The notes beneath the pieces are model-generated. The model did not search any database. It had not been told where the DNA came from and saw only the letters and a program-made list of their open reading frames with translations. Shown here piece by piece: positions 28,338 to 38,675 of a stretch of 64,000 nt of DNA (position 1 is its first letter; each line of letters begins with the position of its first letter). Position numbers and translations under genes: made by a program. The stretch is from Sphingorhabdus sp. EL138 (GTDB lineage Bacteria; Pseudomonadota; Alphaproteobacteria; Sphingomonadales; Sphingomonadaceae): contig NZ_CAMCWY010000004.1 of assembly GCF_945882965.1 (NCBI RefSeq), positions 78,516-142,515 of the forward strand, given 5' to 3'.

Positions 28338-28404
28338 GTGAAAACCCATCTCTCAACGGACGATTGCAGCGGGTAATGCAGCGGTGTACACAAGGATGAT
28401 AGCC

Positions 28405-28881
28405 ATGGCAGACAGCCCGAGTTTTACCCTACACCCTATTCCAAAGGCCGCCTTTATCGCGGGCTATGCCGGATTATTGCCGCAGATCATTGCAGCCGCG
28501 ATGGTGTTATCGGGGTCCGAATATTACTGGACTAGCCTTGCCTTGGCTTATGGTTATGCCGCCTTTATCTTCAGCTTCATCGGCGGCATGTGGTGGGCGA
28601 TTGGTGCGACCACGCGCAAGGATGACGCGTCCGCCAATGGCATATTCGCGCTTGCGGTTGCGCCAAGCCTGCTCGCGCTCGCAACCTATGTGCCGTGGAT
28701 ATGGGGCCTGACTTGGCCCGGCCCGTCCTTGGCGTGGCTTGGGTTTTTCCTTTTGCTATCGCCCTTTGGGGATCGCTGGCTAGGCGCGCGCTGCGCCTTG
28801 CCAGCGGGCTGGATGAAGCTGCGTTGGCATTTGTCGATTGGGCTGGGCGGATTGACCCTGTTGCTGGCGGGATTAACTTAA
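28405..28881 (+). CDS. DUF3429 family membrane protein
   Basis: 158 residues with about five hydrophobic segments and the family signature GYAAFIFSFIGGMWWAIG. AAGGA precedes ATG 28405. Function is unknown. It is convergent with guanylate kinase; only 10 bases separate the two stops, with no obvious terminator. Confidence 0.82.
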   Translation: MADSPSFTLHPIPKAAFIAGYAGLLPQIIAAAMVLSGSEYYWTSLALAYGYAAFIFSFIGGMWWAIGATTRKDDASANGIFALAVAPSLLALATYVPWIWGLTWPGPSLAWLGFFLLLSPFGDRWLGARCALPAGWMKLRWHLSIGLGGLTLLLAGLT

Positions 28882-28891
28882 GGTCGCGGCT

Positions 28892-29545
28892 CTAAGTCGC
28901 AGCAATATCGCGGACAAAGCCGATCAGGCCCTTTTGCCGCCGCCGTTTCATACGTTCGGCCGCGAGTATTTGCCGCACTTTTTCAAAACAGGCCTGCACA
29001 TCATCGTTGATCAGCACATAGTCATAGCCGTCCCAATGCCCGATTTCCGCCTTTGCGCGGCTCATTCGGTCGCTAATAACGGCTTCGCTGTCCTGCGCGC
29101 GGCTTAATAAGCGGCGCTCTAGCTCTTCAATCGATGGGGGCAAGATGAAAACGCGCACGACATCAGGGCCGGCCTCTTGATATAATTGCTGCGCGCCTTG
29201 CCAGTCGATGTCGAACAGGACATCGCAACCTGCCGCAAGCTGTTGCTCAACGGGGCCCTTTGGCGTGCCGTAACGGTTACCAAAAACATGCGCCCATTCC
29301 AGAAACTCCCCGTCCGCCGCCATTTGCTTGAATGTCGCGACATCGGTGAAGTGATAATGCACGCCCTCAATTTCGCCGGGCCGGGGGGGACGGGTTGTGT
29401 AGGATACCGACAAGGCGATCTTTTCATCCGCATCCAGCAACATGCGCGAAAGCGTGGATTTGCCAGCGCCGGAAGGCGACGAAAGGACGAACAGGAGGCC
29501 GCGGCGCTCCAATTCATAAGGCTTGTGGGTATTGTTATGGGCCAT
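28892..29545 (-). CDS. gmk: Guanylate kinase
   Basis: 217 residues. The P-loop is LSSPSGAGKSTLSRML, followed by the GMP-binding YTTRPPRPGEIEGVHYHF and WAHVFGNRYGTPK, and the lid region LLSRAQDSEAVISDRMSRAK. It phosphorylates GMP to GDP with ATP. Length is normal; an N-terminal extension of about 12 residues precedes the core. Confidence 0.96.
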   Translation of the reverse strand: MAHNNTHKPYELERRGLLFVLSSPSGAGKSTLSRMLLDADEKIALSVSYTTRPPRPGEIEGVHYHFTDVATFKQMAADGEFLEWAHVFGNRYGTPKGPVEQQLAAGCDVLFDIDWQGAQQLYQEAGPDVVRVFILPPSIEELERRLLSRAQDSEAVISDRMSRAKAEIGHWDGYDYVLINDDVQACFEKVRQILAAERMKRRRQKGLIGFVRDIAAT

Positions 29546-29614
29546 AGCCGCTACTGCGCGAAAGGGCAGGTCGGCGTCAAGAGGGAAGCGCGGTCGGTGC
29601 GTGACGAAAGCGGG

Positions 29615-29809
29615 TTAGGCGTCCTTACGCTCTTTGCGATTGTCATAGATGGTTTTGGCCAAAATTGCGCCGCCAACAAGCAACAGGCCCGGTACTGAGC
29701 GGCTCGCCAAGCGTGTAGCCGCCAGACCAATGCCAGCGCCCAACAAGCCATGACCCTGCTTGCGTCCAATAACTTCGCCGATAACGGCCCCTGCAATGGA
29801 TTTTAGCAT
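29615..29809 (-). CDS. Small hydrophobic protein
   Basis: 64 residues: GAVIGEVIGRKQGHGLLGAG is followed by a hydrophobic VPGLLLVGGAILAKTIY, and the tail is basic. ATG 29809 has AGGAG at good spacing and is 10 bases after the fumC stop, so it is probably in the same transcript. Glycine spacing suggests membrane association. Function unknown. Confidence 0.65.
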   Translation of the reverse strand: MLKSIAGAVIGEVIGRKQGHGLLGAGIGLAATRLASRSVPGLLLVGGAILAKTIYDNRKERKDA

Positions 29810-29819
29810 GAAGCATCTC

Positions 29820-31211
29820 CTAAACCATATTCTCTGGCCTGACATGGGCATCGAAAGTGGCTTCGTCAACCAGTCCGGACGCCAACGCGGCTTCGCGCAG
29901 GGTGGTTCCGTCGCGATGCGCCTGTTTGGCGATCGCAGCGGCATTGTCATAACCGATGATTGGTGCAAGCGCGGTGATGAGCATTAGTGAGCGATCAACC
30001 AAGTCAGCGATGCGCGCGCGGTCGGGTTCAAGGCCATCGACGCAGTTTTTGGCAAAGCTGTCCATGCCGATGCTCAGCAATTCGATCGAACGCAGGACAT
30101 TTGCACCAATCATCGGCTTGAACACATTAAGCTCAAGATGCCCCTGCATTCCGCCAACAGTCACCGCCTGATGGTTGCCGATCACTTGCGCGGCCACCAT
30201 TGTCAGCATCTCGCATTGCGTCGGGTTGACCTTGCCCGGCATGATCGAGCTGCCGGGTTCATTTTCTGGGAGGATCAGCTCGCCAAGCCCGGCGCGGGGA
30301 CCGGAGCTTAGCAAGCGGATATCATTGGCGATCTTGGTCAGTGCAACCCCAAGCGTATTTAGCGTGCCCGACATTTGCACCAGCGCGTCATTTGATGCCA
30401 AAGCTTCGAACATGTTGGCGGCAGGCGCAAACGCGATGTTCGTTGCGGTGGAGATTTCGGTCGCCATTGCCCTATTGAAACCCTTGGGCGCATTCAGGCC
30501 CGTACCGACCGCAGTGCCGCCCTGCGCCAGTTTCTGAACATGATGGACGAGGGCGAAGTCTATGCTGGCACGGCATCCCGCAAGCTGCGCGACAAAGGCG
30601 GAAAATTCCTTCCCCAGCGTTAGCGGCGTCGCATCCTGCAAATGGGTGCGGCCGATTTTGATGATGTCGCCCCAGGTGGCGCTTTTTTGTGATAGTGCAT
30701 CGGTCAGGCGAACCAAAGCGGGCAGCAGATCATTATGCACCGCCAATACGGTCGCGACATGCAACGCCGTGGGAAAGCTGTCGTTCGACGATTGGCCCAT
30801 GTTGACATGGTCATTGGGATGCACAGGCGTTTTGCCACCGCGCGTTCCCGTCAGCGCTTCATTCGCGATGCCGGCAATCACCTCGTTCACATTCATGTTC
30901 GATTGTGTGCCGCTGCCTGTCTGCCAGATGACGAGCGGGAACTGCGTATCATATGTGCCAGTCAATATTGCGTCCGCCGCCGTTATGATGGCGTCAGCAA
31001 TGTTGGCCTCTAGCGCCCCTGACGCCTTATGCGTCAACGCCGCCGCCCGCTTTACATGTGCAAGGCCGTAAATAATCCCCATCGGCATGCGTTCATGCGC
31101 AGGGAAGGGGAAGTTGGCGATGCTTCGCTGCGTCTGCGCGCCCCAATAGGCGTTTGCGGGGACATCAATTGGCCCAAAACTGTCGGTTTCCGTGCGGGTT
31201 GCCCCCGTCAC
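29820..31211 (-). CDS. fumC: Class II fumarate hydratase
   Basis: 463 residues. The fumarase/aspartase signature is [16 protein letters not shown] (mobile loop with the catalytic Ser). [16 protein letters not shown] and [16 protein letters not shown] form the active-site walls. It hydrates fumarate to L-malate without an iron-sulfur cluster. Its start overlaps the sspB stop by 4 bases (ATGA). Confidence 0.96.
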   Translation of the reverse strand: MTGATRTETDSFGPIDVPANAYWGAQTQRSIANFPFPAHERMPMGIIYGLAHVKRAAALTHKASGALEANIADAIITAADAILTGTYDTQFPLVIWQTGSGTQSNMNVNEVIAGIANEALTGTRGGKTPVHPNDHVNMGQSSNDSFPTALHVATVLAVHNDLLPALVRLTDALSQKSATWGDIIKIGRTHLQDATPLTLGKEFSAFVAQLAGCRASIDFALVHHVQKLAQGGTAVGTGLNAPKGFNRAMATEISTATNIAFAPAANMFEALASNDALVQMSGTLNTLGVALTKIANDIRLLSSGPRAGLGELILPENEPGSSIMPGKVNPTQCEMLTMVAAQVIGNHQAVTVGGMQGHLELNVFKPMIGANVLRSIELLSIGMDSFAKNCVDGLEPDRARIADLVDRSLMLITALAPIIGYDNAAAIAKQAHRDGTTLREAALASGLVDEATFDAHVRPENMV

Positions 31212-31684
31212 TTTGTCCGTCCGAAGTCCACGCTGACGACGTTTGAGCCGTCTTCGACGACGGCAGAGGGGACGTCGTTACCGGCTTCTTCATGCTGTTC
31301 GGGCGCGCCGTCGCCTGCGTCAACGTGGAACTGTAACGCGAAGTCTACGGCGGGGTCCACAAAGGCGGTGATCGCGGAATAGGGGATCAACAGATGCGAC
31401 GGGATCTGGCTGAACGACAGGCCAACTTCGAAATGTTCTGCCTCCACCTTCAGGTCCCAATATTTGTGCTGGAGCACAATGGTCATCTCGTCAGGGAAGC
31501 GTTCATGCAGATGTTGCGGAATGGCAACGCCGGGGGCTTGAGTCTTGAAAGTAATGTAGAAATGATGGTCGCCGGGTAGGCCATCGCGGGCGACATTGCC
31601 GAGCACACGGCCCACCACCGCGCGCAATGCCTCTTGCACAACGTCATCATAAGGAATCAGGCTATCAACATGCTCTTCAGTCAT
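31208..31684 (-). CDS. sspB: SspB, ClpXP adaptor (alphaproteobacterial type)
   Basis: 158 residues. The SspB fold is seen in [36 protein letters not shown] and [18 protein letters not shown]. An acidic linker and a short C-terminal tail [10 protein letters not shown], likely for ClpX docking, follow. It delivers ssrA-tagged or specific substrates to ClpXP. The start was set at ATG 31684; 19 upstream residues in frame do not look like the family. It is coupled to fumC. Confidence 0.92.
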   Translation of the reverse strand: MTEEHVDSLIPYDDVVQEALRAVVGRVLGNVARDGLPGDHHFYITFKTQAPGVAIPQHLHERFPDEMTIVLQHKYWDLKVEAEHFEVGLSFSQIPSHLLIPYSAITAFVDPAVDFALQFHVDAGDGAPEQHEEAGNDVPSAVVEDGSNVVSVDFGRTK

Positions 31685-31777
31685 CGCATCTAGGTGGACC
31701 GCCGGGAGCCCGAAATCAAGACGCTTATTGCCGCAAGCCAACTTGCCAAATGCGCTAGTGCGGCTATATCGGCGGCC

Positions 31778-32365
31778 ATGCGTAACGGCTCCATCAGTCG
31801 AAAGACAAACGAAACGTCTATTGATGTTGAGGTCAACCTCGACGGCAGTGGTGTGTATGAAGTGTCAACGGGCATTGGCTTTCTCGACCATATGCTTGAG
31901 CAATTGTCGCGCCATTCGTTGATCGATTTGAAAGTCAAAGCGATAGGCGATCTGCATATCGACCAACATCATACCACCGAAGACACGGGCATCGCCATTG
32001 GCGAGGCTGTGTTGCAGGCATTAGGCGATAAGCGCGGCATTACGCGTTATGGCACCGCCTATGCGCCGATGGACGAAACCTTGACCCGCTGTGCGCTCGA
32101 CATTTCTGGGCGGCCTTATTTTGTGTGGAAAGTATCGCTTGGCATGCCGCGTCTGGGCGAGTGGGACACCGAGTTGATCGAACATTGGTTCCACAGCTTT
32201 GCAACGAGCGCGGGCATTACGCTGCATATAGAAAATCTATATGGTTCGAATAACCATCATATTGTCGAAAGCTGCTACAAGGCCTTGGCCCGCGCCTTGC
32301 GCCAAGCGGTTGAGATTGACCCGCGCAAGGCAGACGCCATTCCGTCGACTAAGGGGACGTTGTAG
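31778..32365 (+). CDS. hisB: Imidazoleglycerol-phosphate dehydratase
   Basis: 195 residues, the monofunctional form without a histidinol-phosphatase domain. The manganese-binding repeats are [14 protein letters not shown] and [32 protein letters not shown] lies near the N-terminus. It catalyses the sixth step of histidine synthesis. ATG 31778 was chosen because it matches the family length. It heads hisB-hisH-hisA-hisF. Confidence 0.95.
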   Translation: MRNGSISRKTNETSIDVEVNLDGSGVYEVSTGIGFLDHMLEQLSRHSLIDLKVKAIGDLHIDQHHTTEDTGIAIGEAVLQALGDKRGITRYGTAYAPMDETLTRCALDISGRPYFVWKVSLGMPRLGEWDTELIEHWFHSFATSAGITLHIENLYGSNNHHIVESCYKALARALRQAVEIDPRKADAIPSTKGTL

Positions 32366-32368
32366 GCC

Positions 32369-32980
32369 GTGTCGCTTGCGCTGATTGATTATGGCGCGGG
32401 CAATCTGCATTCGGTGCACAATGCGTTGAAGGCGGCGGGCGCAGGCGATGTGCATGTGACCGCTGATCCTGATGTCGTTGCCAAGGCCGACCGTATCGTT
32501 CTGCCAGGTGTTGGAGCCTTCGCGCATTGCATGGATGCTTTAACCGCGATTGACGGCATGGTGGCCGCGATGGAACAATGCGTTCGGCTTGAAGCAACGC
32601 CGTTTCTGGGCATTTGCGTCGGTATGCAGTTGCTCGCCGATGAAGGCGTTGAGCATGGAAGCACGTGCGGTCTTGGCTGGATCGGCGGCACCGTGCGCGC
32701 GATTACCCCTGCTGTAGATTTGAAAATCCCGCATATGGGCTGGAATGATGTGGTGCCGCGTGACGGCGCGCCGTTGATAGCGCTCGGCGAAGCTTATTTT
32801 TTGCATGGCTATCACTTTGATGCCGCAAATGCGGCGGATGTGTTGGCCACGACTGACCATGGTGGCGCATTGGTTGCTGCTGTGGGCCGCGACAACATCA
32901 TGGGTGTTCAGTTCCACCCGGAAAAAAGCCAGACTTATGGCATTGAACTCCTCAAACGCTTTTTGGAGTGGGCGCCGTGA
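32369..32980 (+). CDS. hisH: Imidazole glycerol phosphate synthase, glutaminase subunit
   Basis: 203 residues, GTG start 3 bases after hisB. Class I glutamine amidotransferase: the nucleophile Cys is in FLGICVGMQLLADEG, and the His/Glu pair is in VQFHPEKSQ. It supplies ammonia to HisF. A large palindrome (33006-33054) separates it from hisA. Confidence 0.95.
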   Translation: MSLALIDYGAGNLHSVHNALKAAGAGDVHVTADPDVVAKADRIVLPGVGAFAHCMDALTAIDGMVAAMEQCVRLEATPFLGICVGMQLLADEGVEHGSTCGLGWIGGTVRAITPAVDLKIPHMGWNDVVPRDGAPLIALGEAYFLHGYHFDAANAADVLATTDHGGALVAAVGRDNIMGVQFHPEKSQTYGIELLKRFLEWAP

Positions 32981-33005
32981 TGAGTCATTGGTCAACTCTC
33001 CGTGC

Positions 33006-33054
33006 CTCTGCGCCTCTGCGTGAGGTTCTTTTTTGTTCACGCAGAGGCGCAGAG
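33006..33054. repeat. Family E palindrome between hisH and hisA
   Basis: Perfect 18-base arms (33006-33023 and 33037-33054) built of CTCTGCG units surround a 13-base loop with a T-run. A related, more diverged palindrome is downstream of hisF at 34763-34816. Confidence 0.75.
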
Positions 33055-33077
33055 ACGCAGAGACGAGAGAGTTTGTT

Positions 33078-33806
33078 ATGATAGTCTTCCCCGCGATTGA
33101 CTTGAAGGGTGGCGAGGTTGTGCGCTTGGCCGAGGGCGATATGAACCGGGCGACGGTCTATGCCGACGATCCGGCGGCGCAGGCGATGTTGTTTGCCGAA
33201 CAAGGCGCACAATTTCTGCATGTGGTCGATCTGGATGGCGCTTTTGCTGGTCGCCCCGAAAATGCCGAAGCGGTGGAGGGAATTATTGAAAATTTCCCCG
33301 GCTATATCCAATTGGGCGGCGGCATTCGCAATGCACAGACGGTTGAACGCTGGTTCGACATGGGCGTTGCGCGGCTGGTGATTGGCACCGCAGCGCTCAA
33401 AGACCCTCTATTTGTGAAGGATATGGCGCGCGAATTTGCAGACGGCATTGTGGTTGCCGTCGACGCGCGCGACGGCTTTGTCGCGACTGAGGGTTGGGCA
33501 GAGACATCCGACATGCCAGTCATCGATCTGGCGCGCCGGTTTGAAGATGCTGGCGTTGCGTCTATCCTGTTCACGGATGTTGGTCGCGACGGGATGTTGA
33601 CCGGATGCAATATCGACGCGACAGTTGATCTGGCGCGGCGGGTTAATATTCCGGTCATCGCCAGCGGTGGGGTGAAGGGTATCGATGATATTCACATGCT
33701 CGCGCTGCATGCCAAGGATGGCATTGAGGGTGTGATAACCGGCCGTGCGATTTATGACGGGCGGCTCGATCTGGCGACCGCGATTAACGTGGCGGGACGG
33801 GCGTGA
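33078..33806 (+). CDS. hisA: Phosphoribosylformimino-5-aminoimidazole carboxamide ribotide isomerase
   Basis: 242 residues. A half-barrel pair with Asp in FPAIDLKGGEVVRLAEGD, the general acid in FTDVGRDGMLTG and phosphate-binding IASGGVKG. It carries out the Amadori rearrangement of ProFAR. The start is ATG 33078, since the frame upstream runs back into the family E palindrome. Confidence 0.95.
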   Translation: MIVFPAIDLKGGEVVRLAEGDMNRATVYADDPAAQAMLFAEQGAQFLHVVDLDGAFAGRPENAEAVEGIIENFPGYIQLGGGIRNAQTVERWFDMGVARLVIGTAALKDPLFVKDMAREFADGIVVAVDARDGFVATEGWAETSDMPVIDLARRFEDAGVASILFTDVGRDGMLTGCNIDATVDLARRVNIPVIASGGVKGIDDIHMLALHAKDGIEGVITGRAIYDGRLDLATAINVAGRA

Positions 33807-33825
33807 TATTTACGGCTGACGAATT

Positions 33826-33971
33826 CCTCCCCGGTACGGGAAGGGGGACCATCCGCAGGATGATGGAGGGGGTTCTCCTAGTTCCCCTAACCTCATATCG
33901 TTGGCCACTACCTAACGCCCCCCTCCACCCCGACGCTGCGCGTCGCGGTCCGCCTCCCCGTAACGGGGAGA
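33826..33971. repeat. Family D compound palindromic element, copy 1
   Basis: The hisA-hisF gap is filled by CTCCCCG/CGGGaAGGGGGACC, an inner hairpin ATCCGCAGGAT and GGAGGGGG, then the inverted counterpart CCCCCCTCC to CTCCCCGTAACGGGGAG. The same modular order recurs downstream at 40246-40390. It ends 8 bases before the hisF start. Confidence 0.7.
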
Positions 33972-33978
33972 AATTATT

Positions 33979-34752
33979 GTGACCGTCCGTGTCCGCGTCA
34001 TTCCATGCCTCGACGTATCCAATGGCCGCGTGGTCAAGGGTGTCAATTTCGTTGACCTGCGCGATGCGGGCGACCCGGTGGAACAAGCGCAAGCCTATGA
34101 TGCGGCGGGCGCGGATGAGCTTTGCTTCTTGGATATCGGCGCAAGCCATGAAGGGCGTGGCACGATCATTGATGTGGTCCGGCGCACGGCGGAGGTGTGC
34201 TTCATGCCGCTGACCGTGGGCGGCGGCGTGCGCAGTGCAGAGGATGCGCGGGCGTTGTTGCTGGCAGGCGCGGACAAGGTCGCGGTCAACAGCGCAGCTG
34301 TGGCGCGGCCTGAGCTTGTGGCCGACATCGCCGCCCGTTTCGGCAGCCAGTGCGTGGTGGCATCGGTCGATGCGCGGCGGACGGGCAGCGGATGGGAAAT
34401 CTTCACCCATGGTGGCCGTAATCCCACAGGCATCGACGCATTGGATCATGCGGTGAAGCTCGCTGAACTCGGTGCAGGCGAATTGTTGGTGACGAGCATG
34501 GACCGAGACGGCACGCGCGACGGCTACGACCTTGCGCTCACCCGCATGATTGCCGATGCGGTCAACATCCCTGTGGTGGCCAGCGGCGGTGTCGGCAACC
34601 TTGACCATCTTGTCGCTGGCGTCCGCGACGGTCATGCGAGCGCGGTTCTGGCGGCGTCGATATTCCATTTCGGCCAATATAGCATCGCGGATGCGCATAC
34701 GGCGTTAAGGGCGGCGGGGTTGCCTGCGCGGATGACCACTAGCGTCAAATAG
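33979..34752 (+). CDS. hisF: Imidazole glycerol phosphate synthase, cyclase subunit
   Basis: 257 residues, GTG start. The catalytic Asp residues are in [14 protein letters not shown] and [13 protein letters not shown]; phosphate-binding glycine loops are VGGGVRS and ASGGVGN. It cyclises PRFAR with ammonia from HisH. hisI and hisE, which often follow, are not here. Confidence 0.96.
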   Translation: MTVRVRVIPCLDVSNGRVVKGVNFVDLRDAGDPVEQAQAYDAAGADELCFLDIGASHEGRGTIIDVVRRTAEVCFMPLTVGGGVRSAEDARALLLAGADKVAVNSAAVARPELVADIAARFGSQCVVASVDARRTGSGWEIFTHGGRNPTGIDALDHAVKLAELGAGELLVTSMDRDGTRDGYDLALTRMIADAVNIPVVASGGVGNLDHLVAGVRDGHASAVLAASIFHFGQYSIADAHTALRAAGLPARMTTSVK

Positions 34753-34762
34753 CGCGCTTCCT

Positions 34763-34816
34763 CTTCGTGTCTTTGTGCGAATCTCCGCGCTTTTTGGTTC
34801 GCACAAAGGTACGAAG
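34763..34816. repeat. Family E palindrome downstream of hisF
   Basis: Arms at 34763-34781 and 34798-34816 pair at 17 of 19 positions (CTTCGTGTCTTTGTGCGAA against its complement) around a loop with a T-run, the same layout as the hisH-hisA palindrome. It occupies the start of the 388-base gap between hisF and groES. Confidence 0.65.
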
Positions 34817-34865
34817 ACAAGAAAGATGTTTAGCCGGTGGCGTGGTCTGGCCTATTCCCCCGTTT

Positions 34866-34936
34866 GTCATCCCCGCGAAAGCGGGGATCCATGGACTGAC
34901 TGTTAGACCATGGATCCCCGATGTAGTCGGGGGTGA
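34866..34936. repeat. Family C palindromic element
   Basis: The left half GTCATCCCCGCGAAAGCGGG continues to GATCCATGG; the right half runs CCATGGATCCCCG to CGGGGGTGA. Each half is a hairpin (CCCCGC-GAAA-GCGGGG and CCCCG-N7-CGGGG). Together with the family E copy it occupies most of the hisF-groES gap. The rest is AT-rich and holds the groES promoter. Confidence 0.7.
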
Positions 34937-35005
34937 AAATATCGAAAATAGCAAAAACGATCAAAAAACAGCAAAAGCGCATCAAAAAAATACGCCCCCT
35001 GAGTC

Positions 35006-35033
35006 CTTGACCTGTCATAAAAACACCCTATTT
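35006..35033 (+). promoter_or_regulatory. Sigma-32-type heat-shock promoter of groESL
   Basis: CTTG (35006-35009), 17 bases, then CCTATTT (35027-35033) followed by GGG. This matches the alphaproteobacterial sigma-32 consensus CTTG-N17/18-CYTATnT. Transcription would start near 35040, directly before the CIRCE element. Confidence 0.75.
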
Positions 35034-35041
35034 GGGATTCG

Positions 35042-35068
35042 TTAGCACTCGACTAATATGAGTGCTAA
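35042..35068. promoter_or_regulatory. CIRCE operator (HrcA-binding) of groESL
   Basis: TTAGCACTC, 9 bases, GAGTGCTAA: a perfect match to the CIRCE consensus. It lies at the predicted transcription start, where HrcA represses. The hrcA gene is not in this window. Confidence 0.95.
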
Positions 35069-35140
35069 CGTATATTCATTGCCGTCCACTGCTTCACGCA
35101 GGAGTGGCGGGATGGCGACACAGAAAAAGGATAGTTCAAC

Positions 35141-35428
35141 ATGGCATTTCGTCCATTGCATGATCGCGTTCTCGTCCGTCGGGTCGAGGCCGAAGCAAAA
35201 ACCGCTGGCGGGATCATCATCCCTGATACAGCTCAGGAAAAGCCGCAGGAAGGCGAAGTCGTCTCCGTGGGTTCGGGTACACGCGCCGATGACGGCACTG
35301 TAACTGCACTCGACGTCAAGGCTGGCGACAAGATCCTGTTCGGCAAATGGTCGGGCACTGAAGTCAAGATCGACGGTGAAGACCTGTTGATCATGAAGGA
35401 ATCGGATATCTTGGGAATCGTTTCCTAA
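35141..35428 (+). CDS. groES: Co-chaperonin GroES
   Basis: 95 residues. [20 protein letters not shown] is the family N-terminus, the mobile loop is [20 protein letters not shown], and DILGIV is at the end. It caps GroEL for folding in the cytoplasm. AAGGA precedes the ATG. It is first in the groESL operon under a sigma-32-type promoter and CIRCE. A family A element separates it from groEL. Confidence 0.97.
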   Translation: MAFRPLHDRVLVRRVEAEAKTAGGIIIPDTAQEKPQEGEVVSVGSGTRADDGTVTALDVKAGDKILFGKWSGTEVKIDGEDLLIMKESDILGIVS

Positions 35429-35442
35429 GCGCACCGCAAACT

Positions 35443-35524
35443 CCGTCACCCTGAACTTGTTTGACCGCCGGTCATTTCATTCCAGGGTCTTAATTAAGAT
35501 GCTGAAACAAGTTCAGCATGATGG
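35443..35524. repeat. Family A palindromic element, copy 3 (rearranged)
   Basis: The left arm begins CCGTCACCCTGAACTTGTTT, but the following part is interrupted. The right arm is a variant hairpin TGCTGAA-ACAAG-TTCAGCA with two paired base changes relative to copy 1. It sits between groES and groEL and is presumably transcribed in the operon mRNA. Confidence 0.75.
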
Positions 35525-35549
35525 CTTTGAAAAGTAGAATTCAAACTAA

Positions 35550-37217
<1,668 letters not shown>

Positions 37218-37250
37218 GTCCAAACGCTAGGCGCACGCCGAAACAAAACG

Positions 37251-37280
37251 GGCCGGAGGGGAAACCTTCCGGCCTTTTTT
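37251..37280 (+). terminator. Rho-independent terminator of groESL
   Basis: GGCCGGAGG pairs with CCTTCCGGCC (one bulge) and is followed by six T residues. It is 33 bases after the groEL stop and before the convergent SnoaL-like gene. Confidence 0.88.
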
Positions 37281-37296
37281 GTGGGTGATTACAAAC

Positions 37297-37686
37297 TTAA
37301 CCGCGCATATGCTGAAGCATTTCGCCCATTTTCTGGTGCAACATGTTCATCCCCTTCAAGGGGCGGACCATGACTTTAAAATGGGTGATCAGGCCGTCAT
37401 TGTCGCAGGTGATCATATCAATGCCGTTAATGGCAACGCCGTCAATGACGGTTTTGAATTCCAAAATTGCGCTGTTTTCCCGGTGCCATTCGCCGACATA
37501 AGCGAACTCGGCATTGCCCAAAGTGCGGCCCGCCGCAGCGAGATATTTCGCGGTGATCGCCTTGCCCACTTGTGGTGAATGAACGACGGGGCTTTCGAAC
37601 ACGCAGTCATCATGCAGGACGGCGGAAATCGCATCTGCATCGCGTGAAAGGGCAACTTTATGCCAGATTTCGGCGGGGTTAGGCAT
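37297..37686 (-). CDS. NTF2/SnoaL-like nuclear-transport-factor-2 fold protein
   Basis: 129 residues with the SnoaL-like layout: an N-terminal helix AEIWHKVALSRDADAISAVL, HDDCVFESPVVHSP, then beta strands with YVGEWHRENSAILEFKTVID. Such proteins are small isomerases, hydrolases or binding proteins; the role is unknown. ATG 37686 begins 2 bases after the dehydrogenase stop; an in-frame TTG at 37692 overlaps that gene. Confidence 0.78.
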   Translation of the reverse strand: MPNPAEIWHKVALSRDADAISAVLHDDCVFESPVVHSPQVGKAITAKYLAAAGRTLGNAEFAYVGEWHRENSAILEFKTVIDGVAINGIDMITCDNDGLITHFKVMVRPLKGMNMLHQKMGEMLQHMRG

Positions 37687-37688
37687 GT

Positions 37689-38633
37689 TCAATATCCCAG
37701 ATCGAGGTTTACCATTGGTTCAAGCGGCGCGCCTTGGCGGTAGCGCTCAAGATTTTCGAAGAAGCGTGTTGCAGAACGCACGAACATCTTGTCCTGCGCG
37801 CGGCCCGACAGGTGCATGGTAATATGCACGTTATCGAGGCTCCACAAAGGATGATCGGCTGGCAAGGGTTCGGGCGTGGTTACATCGAGGAACGCGTTGG
37901 CAATTTGCTTGTCCTGCAACGCTGTGACCAAAGCATCCTGATCGATGACAGAGCCGCGCGCGATGTTGATCAAGGTTGCGCTTGGTTTCATCGCGGCAAG
38001 CTCAACTGCGCCAATCATATTGTCGGTTTCGGGCGTTGCGGGGACGGCGAGGATGACCCAGTCAAAGTCGCCCAACTGCGCCCGCCATTGGTCGGGCGTC
38101 AGCATGTTTGGCCCCGGCGAACGGCGCACCACGGTCACGTCGACGCCAAAGGGTTTGAGGCGTTCTTCGATCAGCTTGCCAATCGCGCCATAACCAAGCA
38201 GCAACGCCTTTGATCCGAACAGTTCAACCTTGCCCGGCGAATCTAGCAACCATTCGCGGCGTTCCTGCGCGCGTACGACTTCGCGATAGCTTTTGGCGAC
38301 GGTCAGCATGCCCATCACGACATATTCGGCAATGGTGATGGCATTGATGCCCGCGCCGTTCGTCACAACGCACCCTTGCGCCTTCAACTGCTTTAACGGC
38401 ATGCCGTCAACGCCAGCATATATGCTGTTTAGCCATTTCATATGCGTTGCGGCACCGATGACCGTCGCCATGTCCCCCTTGTCATACATGTCAAACCAGC
38501 CAATCTCCGCCTGTGGCGCGAGCGTCAGTGCTTCCTCCCTGGACATAAAGAAATGCGGCTCAATCCAGTCGGGCAAACGCGGTTCAATCAACGGGCGCAC
38601 AAGCCCCGACATAACGAGTTTCGGTTTGGTCAT
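37689..38633 (-). CDS. D-2-hydroxyacid dehydrogenase
   Basis: 314 residues. The NAD-binding site is ALLLGYGAIGKLIEERL (GxGxxG), and NIARGSVIDQDALVTAL follows. The catalytic Arg, Glu and His are in INIARGS, DVTTPEPLPADHPLW and NVHITMHLSGR, where the His lies in HITMHLSG. The N-terminal part is less conserved. It reduces 2-oxo acids to D-2-hydroxy acids; substrate unknown. It is in a unit with the SnoaL-like gene. Confidence 0.88.
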   Translation of the reverse strand: MTKPKLVMSGLVRPLIEPRLPDWIEPHFFMSREEALTLAPQAEIGWFDMYDKGDMATVIGAATHMKWLNSIYAGVDGMPLKQLKAQGCVVTNGAGINAITIAEYVVMGMLTVAKSYREVVRAQERREWLLDSPGKVELFGSKALLLGYGAIGKLIEERLKPFGVDVTVVRRSPGPNMLTPDQWRAQLGDFDWVILAVPATPETDNMIGAVELAAMKPSATLINIARGSVIDQDALVTALQDKQIANAFLDVTTPEPLPADHPLWSLDNVHITMHLSGRAQDKMFVRSATRFFENLERYRQGAPLEPMVNLDLGY

Positions 38634-38641
38634 ATACTTCT

Positions 38642-38663
38642 CCCCTCCCGCCTGCGGGAGGGG
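38642..38663. repeat. Short palindrome between cysS and the dehydrogenase gene
   Basis: CCCCTCCCGC and GCGGGAGGGG are perfect 10-base arms with only 2 bases between. Its composition resembles the outer hairpins of family D. It is not followed by a T-run in either direction. Confidence 0.6.
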
Positions 38664-38675
38664 AATGATGGCAGC

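Noticed and set aside
37251..37280. A further dispersed palindrome
   Set aside because: The hairpin has a proper T-run, matches no repeat family in this window and is placed like a normal terminator of groEL.
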